A stretch of 36,821 nucleotides of DNA from an uncultured Candidatus Saccharibacteria bacterium (GTDB lineage: Bacteria > Patescibacteriota > Saccharimonadia > Saccharimonadales > Saccharimonadaceae), in assembly GCA_948851665.1 (NCBI GenBank), contig CAQOWG010000009.1, positions 1-36,821 on the forward strand, in the 5' to 3' direction. Positions 31,801 through 36,821 of this stretch are shown here, piece by piece (positions within the stretch are counted from its first letter, which is position 1; every line of letters starts with the position of its first letter). The translations under genes and the position numbers were made by a program. The notes under the pieces were generated by a model. It did not search any database. It was not told where the DNA came from and saw only the letters and a list, made by a program, of their open reading frames with translations.

Positions 31801-31889
31801 TGGAGCTATCGAAGGAGGGGAACTATGCTTATGATGAAATCGTCAAAGTGAATGGCGAGAACGTGACGATTAGCTTGGAGAAAGCCTAG
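28869..31889 (+). CDS. ileS: Isoleucyl-tRNA synthetase
   Basis: The 1006-residue class I synthetase charges tRNA-Ile. It shows the HIGH motif as HHGT in PPFITGMPHHGTLLSS (55-58), the second catalytic motif KMSKS (644-648) within GNDGRKMSKSLGNYTDPN, the editing (CP1) domain with GTGIVHIAPAYGEDDY, WWAFKTLYEAGKIYEGRKVL, and the C-terminal anticodon-binding domain from about residue 740. The overall form matches the eukaryote-like (type 2) IleS, without a C-terminal zinc finger. It lies behind a T-box leader. The long frame on the opposite strand (29811-31376) is a shadow. Confidence 0.97.
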   Translation: MKYKAGQRRRAAEYEPALVDWWKKNKTFEKSVESRAEDDSYVFYDGPPFITGMPHHGTLLSSIVKDAVPRYWTMQGKRVERRWGWDCHGLPAENFVEKQLGITDRREIGTKWSLEDYIVKARESMVANSETWEGTIDRIGRWVDFKGAYRTMDKNFMESVWWAFKTLYEAGKIYEGRKVLMYDTKFATPVSKSEVTMDNDAYQEVTDPSAYVKFELTNESVKNLERQLDDGASDYEHGRMPIGKKVYFLAWTTTPWTLPANMALAVNPEMEYLLMGQEGSDELLIMAESRAKTTLKDEDGWKDFADFKGSDLIGLAYEPICPISDFAKKKDTHTVLGADFVSDADGTGIVHIAPAYGEDDYKLSQEHEVDFADVLDEHGYYTEPVLSWLHELGVRDTDERGIEIWAGNKFIAKCLEEKGIVWKIEYIKHEYPFNPRSKQRIMYRAFPSWFFDVQGQKPLMIAQNENINWFPEYLKHGRFEKNIEQAPDWNLSRDRFWATAMPVWKGDKGTVKVVGSYAELKELSGVELEDYHRPWVDEIEFDIDGEHFKRIEKVLDCWFESGSMPFAQLHYPFENKEKFERNYPADFIVEYVGQVRAWFYYVHCVNTALAEVGGFGAEAQEKVEKNAFKNVITTGTLAGNDGRKMSKSLGNYTDPNVLMDQYSADALRFLLLSSPVLSGEDFALTDKDVSDTQRKLAMIWNVYDFFVTYAEVDGWEFKEGTCCLNPQDVNNPLDKWIVSRLHQLRDEVTENMNAYNLPGALAPILPFVDDLSNWFVRRSRRRFWKSEDDGDKAEAYQTLHYVMVKLAMILAPFTPFLAEELWQNLVADGDANNSVHLKNWPEQKDVDREILKQMAEVRAVINEGLALRMQKSDTEEQVKVRQPLQKLVYTGEELPDWGVEIVKDEVNVKEVERGETTWIDKNISEELAREGFIRELIRSVQSARKKAGLNVDDRIKLSVNSEVPEEWKETLMVEVLALELSKEGNYAYDEIVKVNGENVTISLEKA

Positions 31890-31890
31890 A

Positions 31891-31919
31891 TTGACTTTTC
31901 TGGCTAAGTGTGCTATAAT
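31891..31919 (+). promoter_or_regulatory. Consensus promoter downstream of ileS
   Basis: TTGACT, 17-base spacer, TATAAT with TGC extension; the predicted start is the A of an ATG at 31926. Confidence 0.8.
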
Positions 31920-31925
31920 GGAAAT

Positions 31926-31949
31926 ATGAGGTGGTTTTTGACGGCTTAA
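31926..31949 (+). CDS. Possible leaderless leader peptide MRWFLTA
   Basis: ATG exactly seven bases after the -10 opens a seven-codon frame (M R W F L T A, then TAA), followed by the hairpin at 31977. Position and layout are those of an attenuation leader peptide. Chance occurrence is possible since the frame is very short. Confidence 0.35.
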   Translation: MRWFLTA

Positions 31950-31976
31950 AGTCGTTAAAAAATACAAAAACAAACC

Positions 31977-32010
31977 AATCGCCTCAGGTATTTTAAGAGG
32001 CGATTGGCTA
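31977..32010 (+). promoter_or_regulatory. Leader hairpin ahead of the small membrane protein gene
   Basis: Perfect 11-bp stem CCAATCGCCTC/GAGGCGATTGG around a loop of about 12 bases. No T run follows, so it is a stability or translational control element rather than a terminator. It ends about 13 bases before AAAGGAGGGG. Confidence 0.6.
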
Positions 32011-32032
32011 TTCTGAAAAAGGAGGGGTCTAG

Positions 32033-32278
32033 ATGAAAGGAGCTTTATCAGGTGTAGGCTTTTTGTTGCTTTTCTTAGGGGGCATTTTCCTAGGTGGAGC
32101 AGTGGGTATTGGTTTTGAGGCTGGCGAAGCAGTGTCTTTTGGTGTAGCGGCGGGTTTATGCTGTATTGCATCTATGGTGAGCCTTTGGTTGGCGCATCGG
32201 AAAGACGAATTAAGAATTGACCTTCATGACTATCTTGTGGGTCTAGAAGAAGATTCAAAAACAAGAAGTGATAATTAA
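32033..32278 (+). CDS. Small membrane protein with two helices
   Basis: An 81-residue protein with two membrane segments (about residues 5-27, rich in Gly and Leu, and 36-54) and an acidic C-terminal tail YLVGLEEDSKTRSDN. AAAGGAGGGG precedes the start. It has its own promoter, hairpin leader and terminator. Family not recognised; such short proteins often associate with larger membrane complexes. Confidence 0.65.
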   Translation: MKGALSGVGFLLLFLGGIFLGGAVGIGFEAGEAVSFGVAAGLCCIASMVSLWLAHRKDELRIDLHDYLVGLEEDSKTRSDN

Positions 32279-32314
32279 ATGGAATAGTAGCTAGGCTTGA
32301 AAAATGTGACATGG

Positions 32315-32338
32315 GGTCGGCAACAGCCGGCCTTTTTT
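32315..32338 (+). terminator. Intrinsic terminator after the small membrane protein
   Basis: GGTCGGC/GCCGGCC (one G-U pair) around AACA, followed by T6. Confidence 0.85.
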
Positions 32339-32403
32339 CATGTTGTTTAATAGGGGTGGGAATAAAGAATTTTGACAATTTTGGAAAAATAAGCATAAAA
32401 AGT

Positions 32404-32434
32404 ATTGACTTTTTGAACGATGTGTGCTAGTATA
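32404..32434 (+). promoter_or_regulatory. Promoter of the 99-residue protein gene
   Basis: TTGACT, 17-base spacer, TAGTAT with a TGC extension. The leader that follows, about 75 bases to the ATG at 32515, is very A-rich, with AAAGGAA as ribosome site. Confidence 0.7.
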
Positions 32435-32514
32435 AGGACAGTTAGATAATAAATCAAAACATAAAATAAAAATCTAACAAACACAAAACCAACATAAAAA
32501 TAAAAGGAACGCAA

Positions 32515-32814
32515 ATGAAAGAAAGTATCAACACTAACACGAAAGGAGATACCGATGTAAAATCGGAAGATACGATTCTATATAGACCAAACTTTTTTGA
32601 CACACGGGAAGCGGATGTATCGCGTCCGGGTCGAAAGAAAATTGAATGGGACGACTTCCTGCTGATGGGCGAATCTAATAGAGAGGAGGCTGAATATATA
32701 GGCCCAGATAGCGAGGAAGCGAATAAGATTGCGGAGCGAGCCCGTCATCAACGGATAGGACGAAAGATTTTGAAATTAATGTCCGTAGATGCTATGGGTT
32801 CTAAGGCAGCGTAA
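32515..32814 (+). CDS. Hypothetical 99-residue charged protein
   Basis: A soluble, charged protein: MKESINTNTKGDTDVKSEDT, then a central RPGRKKIEWDDFLLMG and a helical NREEAEYIGPDSEEANKIAE, with a basic C-terminal helix RARHQRIGRKILKLMSVDAM. No cysteine, no membrane segment. It has a consensus promoter, AAAGGAA and a terminator, so it is a single-gene transcript. Family unknown. Confidence 0.6.
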   Translation: MKESINTNTKGDTDVKSEDTILYRPNFFDTREADVSRPGRKKIEWDDFLLMGESNREEAEYIGPDSEEANKIAERARHQRIGRKILKLMSVDAMGSKAA

Positions 32815-32843
32815 TAAGGAGATAAAATAAGTTGAAAAGAAAA

Positions 32844-32866
32844 ACCGAACATTTGTTCGGTTTTTT
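32844..32866 (+). terminator. Intrinsic terminator after the 99-residue protein
   Basis: Perfect 8-bp stem ACCGAACA/TGTTCGGT with a 2-base centre (effective 4-base loop), then T5. Confidence 0.9.
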
Positions 32867-32886
32867 GATGAATTGATAAAAAAGCA

Positions 32887-32915
32887 TTTGAACTTTGATT
32901 GCCCTTGTGGTAAAC
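32887..32915 (+). promoter_or_regulatory. Promoter of the surface-protein operon
   Basis: TTGAAC, 17-base spacer, TAAACT. The predicted start near 32922 lies after the first ATG (32917), supporting the start at 32950. Confidence 0.6.
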
Positions 32916-32949
32916 TATGAATAATATAGGTCATAGAAAGGTACGAGGA

Positions 32950-33381
32950 ATGCCAGAGATGAAAATCAGTGACGAACGAGTGCTCGCGGCGTTTGTCGAC
33001 AAGATGATTACCGATAAGAATGCGCTAGTGACGGAGAAGGAACGGACGGCGCTTTATCGGGTACTGAGGGAACAGCTGAACGTGAAAATTGAGCAGGCGA
33101 TGCTGTCAGCGTTGAGCGACGAAGAGATGATAAAGCTTAATGAGATGCTGGATGATGGGGCGAGCGATGATGAAATTGAGGCGCTATTTAACGAATCGGA
33201 CGCGGATTTTGCGAGAGCTGTGGAACGCGCATTGACAGAGATGAGAACAGATTATTTGGAGCATGGTGATAGTGATGCATTGATTGAGCAATCAAAGGCT
33301 CAGTACGCGGAATTTTTGGCAACAGCACCGGATGGGCAGGGCTATCCGGTCGGGATGGACCCGAGAGAGGAGCAGGCATAA
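32950..33381 (+). CDS. Small acidic helical protein, DUF5663-like layout
   Basis: From ATG at 32950, preceded by GAGGA, the protein has 143 residues: MPEMKISDERVLAAFVDKMI, then LYRVLREQLNVKIEQAML, ALSDEEMIKLNEMLDDGA, SDDEIEALFNES and a C-terminal helix plus the Pro/Gly tail YPVGMDPREEQA. The layout LSxEE..KLNEMLDDG followed by a second helix resembles the 99-residue protein at 11682. No known domain is certain. It overlaps the start of the next gene (TAATG), so the two are translationally coupled, which suggests that it acts with the large membrane protein. Confidence 0.7.
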   Translation: MPEMKISDERVLAAFVDKMITDKNALVTEKERTALYRVLREQLNVKIEQAMLSALSDEEMIKLNEMLDDGASDDEIEALFNESDADFARAVERALTEMRTDYLEHGDSDALIEQSKAQYAEFLATAPDGQGYPVGMDPREEQA

Positions 33382-35876
33382 TGGCAGAAACACTTAGAGA
33401 CGCGCGTGGCGGTGGGGAAATGGCGCAGGATACGGGCGAAATTATTGATATCCAGGAACTTTATCGGCGACGAGGGGAGAAGGTTTTGGAAGCTGCACGG
33501 GCAGAGAAGCCGGATGAGGGGGGGCAGCTGGTGGAATTTAAGCATGAAGGCAAAGAGAAGCGGGTATTGATTGATGATAAGGTAGATCGGTTTGGGAATC
33601 CGGCTTACAGCAAGAAGACGTTGGAAAATTTGCGAGAGAAGGGGGTAGAGCAGGATCCGGCAGAGATAGAGATGGCGGAGCAAATCGAAGCGGCGAGAGC
33701 GGCGAGCGCAGCGGAGCGTAAGGAAAAAATCCTCGAGGTTTTGAATGGGCGAAGTCCGGAAATGGCAATTCAGGAGATACAGAGCGACATTGACAAATGG
33801 GAAGCGGAAATTGCGGAGATTGAGGCTGAACCGACGTCGGAAGGCGGTCGAATGGAGATTGCGCATGATCGGCAAATGGTGAAGGAGATGCAGTCGCGGA
33901 TTGCTTTGATTGAGAGCATTACTCCAGAGGAGCGGGCTGAGTTAGACCGAGAATTAGGGACGGATGTGGTGGTCGAGACTGACGAAGATGGTACGACGAC
34001 AGTGCGCGAGGCGATGCCGGTGACGACGGCGATGGTGGATGAGGACTTTGCGGCGGAAGTGGCAAAGACGGAAGGGCCGATCAAGCCAGGCGAGGAGCCG
34101 GTGGTGGGGGCAGCGAGTGGGGAGCTAGATATGAACAGCCCGCTAAATACGGACGAGTGGCGAATTCGACGCCAGGCAGTAGATATTTTGAAAAATACGG
34201 CAGGGATGCCTAAAGATTTGCTGGCGAGCGTTGAGCGGGCTTTGCGGGACGCTGAGGAAGCGACAGTGCGGGAAGCTCGAAGGGCGGAAGGTTTCTTGGA
34301 AACGGCTCCGGAGGAGATAGCGGCTGGGCCGCAGGCGGAAGATGTTGAATCTGTAACGCAGGAACAAGTTCGTACTGATAATCACAGGGGTGAGGAAAAA
34401 GCTGAGCGAGTCGATAGGGCAGAATTACAGGCTCAGGTACAGGAAAAAATGAAGAAGCGGCCGAGTCTGAAGCATCGAATACGGAGAGTGGCAGCGACGA
34501 TGCTATTAACCTTGTCGACGGCGTCAGCGGTTTTTGCTAGCAACAAGATGACAGTGGCGGCAACAGCGAATCATAGCGGGGGTGGGATGCGAGTTGAGGC
34601 GGTAGCTGAGCAGAGTCAAGCCCGGCAGGATGCTGGTCTTACTCGGGAACAATCGAGCACGGCACGCATGGAGACTTTGGCGCGGATGGCGGAGGCGGAG
34701 AATCAGGAACTGATGGAGCTGGTGGGAGATTTGGAGGCGGATGACCGCTACGAAGCAGAGAATGGTACACGTTATCGTTATGATGAGTTTGATAGCACAG
34801 AGAAACATGGGAAGCATGGTTTTGGGACGGATAAAAGTGAGTTCTGGGGCGATGTGGATGGTACGAGGCAGTCGATTTTGGAAGTTTGTCGAGATCAGCC
34901 GGAAGTGCTAGCGGCGACGGTTTCGGCTTACCCGAGCATTTTGACTACAGTAGGATTGGATGCGAAGATGACGCCTTACGAATTGGATGATTTATTAAGT
35001 AATCAGGAAGGTGGCGGGGAACTGCAGGAGCGGTTATTACAGTTGCTTGAAGAGGGGATGGGTGACGCAAATGCGCAGTTTGATTTTTATCAAGAGTATG
35101 GGCAAGAGTATTCGTACTACATGAAGAATGCTTTGGGCGATGGCGAGCTAAGTACTCCGGAAAATATAGAGCTTGGCCGGTCACTTATGCAGCGTAATGG
35201 TGAGAAACAGGTAAGGATTGGCATCCCGATCTATAACGAGATTGGGGCGGTTGATCATTATGAATGGGTGGATATAAATATGCGTTGCATACAGCGAAAC
35301 GATGAAATACTTTCGGCGCCGAAAGCACCTGAGACGCCTAGCGAGACTCCGGAAGAAACGCCAGAGGAAACACCGGAAGAGACGCCAGAGGAAATACCGG
35401 AAGAGACCCCTGAGGAAACACCGGAAGAGACCCCTGAGGAAACACCGGAAGAAACGCCAGATGAGACTCCAGACGACGAGGAGCCTGACGATGAAAAACC
35501 TGATGACGAAGAGGACGAGGATGATGATGAAAAAGAAGATGAAGATGAAGAGGACGAAGAAGTGAAAGAAGAGAAGAATCCGGAGAATGAGATCGAGAAT
35601 GCGACAGAAGGAACGACCGGTGAGTTGACGGATGGGGATTTGAAAGAGGAGACCGATGAAACTGTGGTGGAAGAAGGCTACCAGGAAGCAGTGGAAGACG
35701 GTATGGTGAAAGATGAAAACGCGTCGGAAGAGGAGCAGGAGGCTGCTGCGGCGGCACAGGAAGAAGCGAATAAAGCGGCTGAATCTGCGAATAAAGTGAC
35801 TGATGACGAACTAGCAGACGCAGTGGCACGTGAGCAAGCGATTGCGGCAGCTAATGCCGAAACAGGGAATCAATAA
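33381..35876 (+). CDS. Large membrane-anchored acidic protein with PEET repeats
   Basis: The 831-residue protein has a long charged helical N-terminal region (1-370, rich in Glu, Arg and Ala, with coiled-coil-like stretches such as EIQSDIDKWEAEIAEIEAEP), a basic patch KKRPSLKHRIRR (about 360-371), a single hydrophobic segment ATMLLTLSTASAVFA (373-387), then about 260 residues including DDRYEAENGTRYRYDEFDST and WGDVDGTRQSILEVCRDQPE, a repeat region of ETPEETPEE units (about 649-697), a run of Asp/Glu (698-735) and an Ala/Glu-rich helix to the end. By the positive-inside rule residues 1-370 are cytoplasmic and the rest outside. No enzyme motif is seen. It is coupled to the 143-residue protein and precedes an LPETG protein, so an envelope role is likely. 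Confidence 0.75.
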   Translation: MAETLRDARGGGEMAQDTGEIIDIQELYRRRGEKVLEAARAEKPDEGGQLVEFKHEGKEKRVLIDDKVDRFGNPAYSKKTLENLREKGVEQDPAEIEMAEQIEAARAASAAERKEKILEVLNGRSPEMAIQEIQSDIDKWEAEIAEIEAEPTSEGGRMEIAHDRQMVKEMQSRIALIESITPEERAELDRELGTDVVVETDEDGTTTVREAMPVTTAMVDEDFAAEVAKTEGPIKPGEEPVVGAASGELDMNSPLNTDEWRIRRQAVDILKNTAGMPKDLLASVERALRDAEEATVREARRAEGFLETAPEEIAAGPQAEDVESVTQEQVRTDNHRGEEKAERVDRAELQAQVQEKMKKRPSLKHRIRRVAATMLLTLSTASAVFASNKMTVAATANHSGGGMRVEAVAEQSQARQDAGLTREQSSTARMETLARMAEAENQELMELVGDLEADDRYEAENGTRYRYDEFDSTEKHGKHGFGTDKSEFWGDVDGTRQSILEVCRDQPEVLAATVSAYPSILTTVGLDAKMTPYELDDLLSNQEGGGELQERLLQLLEEGMGDANAQFDFYQEYGQEYSYYMKNALGDGELSTPENIELGRSLMQRNGEKQVRIGIPIYNEIGAVDHYEWVDINMRCIQRNDEILSAPKAPETPSETPEETPEETPEETPEEIPEETPEETPEETPEETPEETPDETPDDEEPDDEKPDDEEDEDDDEKEDEDEEDEEVKEEKNPENEIENATEGTTGELTDGDLKEETDETVVEEGYQEAVEDGMVKDENASEEEQEAAAAAQEEANKAAESANKVTDDELADAVAREQAIAAANAETGNQ
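35326..35475 (+). repeat. Tandem PEET-coding repeats
   Basis: Repeats of 12 bases (CCGGAAGAAACG, CCAGAGGAAACA and variants) code for PEET, with one PEEI unit, in the large acidic protein. Synonymous changes between units show that the array is old, yet it keeps direct repeats long enough for slippage in units of four residues. Confidence 0.85.
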
Positions 35877-35891
35877 AGAAAGGAGCCTAAA

Positions 35892-36734
35892 ATGAGCGCA
35901 AAAAAGAATTCTTGGAGAATAATGACGTCCGGCCTTGCGGTGGCTCTGTCTCTGGTGATAAGTACGGATGCTTTAGCATGGGGGCCGGAGCGACCGACTT
36001 TCACTAATCACGATCCAGCAGAGTATGCAACGTTTAACTCGATTATCGACAATGCGGCGGTAGGGGATGAGCGTGATTTTGTGCGTATTGTGGAGAAAAA
36101 TACCGGCAATGAGTATGTGAGTGATCTTGAGCTTGAAGCAGGCAAACAGTACGAAGTATATATTTATTATCATAATGATGCTTCCAAGACTTATAATGAT
36201 GCTAAATATAATTATAGGGGCGTGGCGCGTGGCGTGAGCGTATCAACTTCGTTCCCATTGAAGCTAGCAAAAGGTGAAGTGGGGGAGGTGGATGGCAAGA
36301 TTAGAGCTGATAATACGGAGCCGTTGGCGGTTTGGGATGAGGCTTACGTGCGAGCGCGTGAAGCGATGACGCTGCATTATGTTGAGGGCTCAGCGAAGAT
36401 TTATAACGGTGGTCCAGTTAATGGTTCGGTGCTATCGACGAAACTTTTTTCTGAAGAAGGGACATTGATTGGCTATAGCGAATTGAGGGGAATGATCTTG
36501 GGATGCGATGAATATTCTGGGCATATTATTTATACGATTCAGACGCAGGCGGTTGATGCGCCGGTGGTGCCACCAACTGAGGAGCAGTTGCCAGAGGCTC
36601 TACCAGAAACTGGCCCAGCTGAGGTGTTTTTAGCGGTGGCGTTAGTGATAGTGGTGACGGCTGGAGTAGTTTATTTTGTCAAAACTCGCAAAGCGGTGTC
36701 GAAGGCGACGAGGAAAGCAAAAGGGAAAAAGTAA
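35892..36734 (+). CDS. LPETG sortase-anchored surface protein
   Basis: The 280-residue protein has a signal peptide (SWRIMTSGLAVALSLVISTD, cleavage after ALA near residue 29), a mature start WGPERPTFTNHDPAEYATFN, a beta-rich domain with DERDFVRIVEKNTGNEYVSD and YEVYIYYHNDASKTYNDAKY, and a sorting signal LPETG (237-241), membrane stretch FLAVALVIVVTAGVVYFV and a basic tail. The domain order matches a recurrent surface-protein type that I associate with Saccharibacteria (WGPERPTF start). AAAGGAGCC precedes the ATG. It lies 15 bases after the large acidic protein and is probably in its operon. Sortase is not in the window. Confidence 0.88.
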   Translation: MSAKKNSWRIMTSGLAVALSLVISTDALAWGPERPTFTNHDPAEYATFNSIIDNAAVGDERDFVRIVEKNTGNEYVSDLELEAGKQYEVYIYYHNDASKTYNDAKYNYRGVARGVSVSTSFPLKLAKGEVGEVDGKIRADNTEPLAVWDEAYVRAREAMTLHYVEGSAKIYNGGPVNGSVLSTKLFSEEGTLIGYSELRGMILGCDEYSGHIIYTIQTQAVDAPVVPPTEEQLPEALPETGPAEVFLAVALVIVVTAGVVYFVKTRKAVSKATRKAKGKK

Positions 36735-36759
36735 TTGTTGGCCACGCCAGTACCTTGGG

Positions 36760-36776
36760 CTACAATCGTATTAATG
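36760..36776 (+). repeat. 17-bp fragment shared with the lectin-like cassettes
   Basis: CTACAATCGTATTAATG is identical to the leading part of cassette B (11411-11427) and differs from C at two bases. What follows (TTCAGTTCGGAAC) diverges, so this is either a degenerate cassette or a separate occurrence of a short element. It lies 26 bases after the LPETG gene stop. Confidence 0.55.
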
Positions 36777-36821
36777 TTCAGTTCGGAACTCATCTCCTTG
36801 GAGATGGGAGCAAGCAATGAA

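Noticed and set aside
35302..35829. Long frames in and against the PEET repeat region
   Set aside because: They are shifted or antisense readings of the 12-bp repeats (Arg/Lys-rich or Leu/Pro-rich).
1..36821. CRISPR array, transposase, integrase or reverse transcriptase
   Set aside because: No regularly spaced repeats and no such protein were found; the cassettes are far apart and differ in orientation.
1..36821. Recoded UGA (as in Gracilibacteria and Absconditabacteria)
   Set aside because: adk and nrdR end in TGA at the expected place with coupled downstream starts, so UGA is a stop here.

Overview
The window reads as a chromosomal segment of a Patescibacteria/CPR bacterium, most likely Candidatus Saccharibacteria (TM7). 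This rests on recognising protein types (a DUF5663-like small protein, a secreted protein whose mature part begins WGPERPTF, sortase-anchored surface proteins), short intergenic spaces, UGA used as a normal stop (adk, nrdR), and very regular TGNTATAAT promoters, several placed so that transcripts should begin at the start codon. The taxonomic call is an inference from protein character; no rRNA is present.

Layout. 1-530: a hypervariable lectin-like (FISUMP-type) cassette without a full gene, then a methyltransferase. 1284-1861: an unidentified structured RNA with its own promoter. 1862-4589: tRNA-Glu and tRNA-Lys enclosing an AT-rich island with two broken genes, a membrane-anchored protein and a KilA-N protein. 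4670-9054: PRTase and SPFH protein, then pyruvate kinase and phosphoglycerate kinase; pgk carries an in-frame palindromic insertion. 9144-11218: two secreted/surface proteins, the second with a VPSTG sortase-like signal. 11278-11981: tRNA-Val, a second cassette and a small DUF5663-like gene. 12029-17651: fmt-def, priA, a winged-helix regulator and recJ; recJ carries a second, larger in-frame nested palindromic insertion. 17701-22399: a collapsed FtsX permease remnant, rpsU, a third cassette, palindromic operator-like sites and a G9-tract promoter ahead of an ABC ATPase plus two FtsX permeases. 22422-27720: adk-map, ftsA, ftsZ, a NrdR homologue lacking its zinc-ribbon cysteines, a thioredoxin-like protein and an HD-domain protein. 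27721-31889: a membrane protein with a long structured leader, then ileS under a T-box riboswitch that looks translational. 31890-36821: small membrane/hypothetical genes, a 143-aa protein coupled to an 831-aa membrane-anchored acidic protein, an LPETG-anchored surface protein, and a 17-bp piece of cassette sequence at the edge.

How it fits together. Housekeeping genes are packed in short operons: N-terminal Met processing (def, fmt, map), cell division (ftsA, ftsZ), lower glycolysis (pyk, pgk) and replication restart/repair (priA, recJ). Between them sits a surface and export layer: secreted proteins, sortase signals and MacB/LolD-like ABC-FtsX modules. The most unusual features are (i) three dispersed copies of one C-terminal lectin-like domain in intergenic gaps, differing mainly at first and second codon positions, which suggests variable repeats or a silent donor repertoire, and (ii) two unrelated palindromic elements inserted in frame in essential enzymes, resembling in principle the palindromic elements known inside Rickettsia genes.
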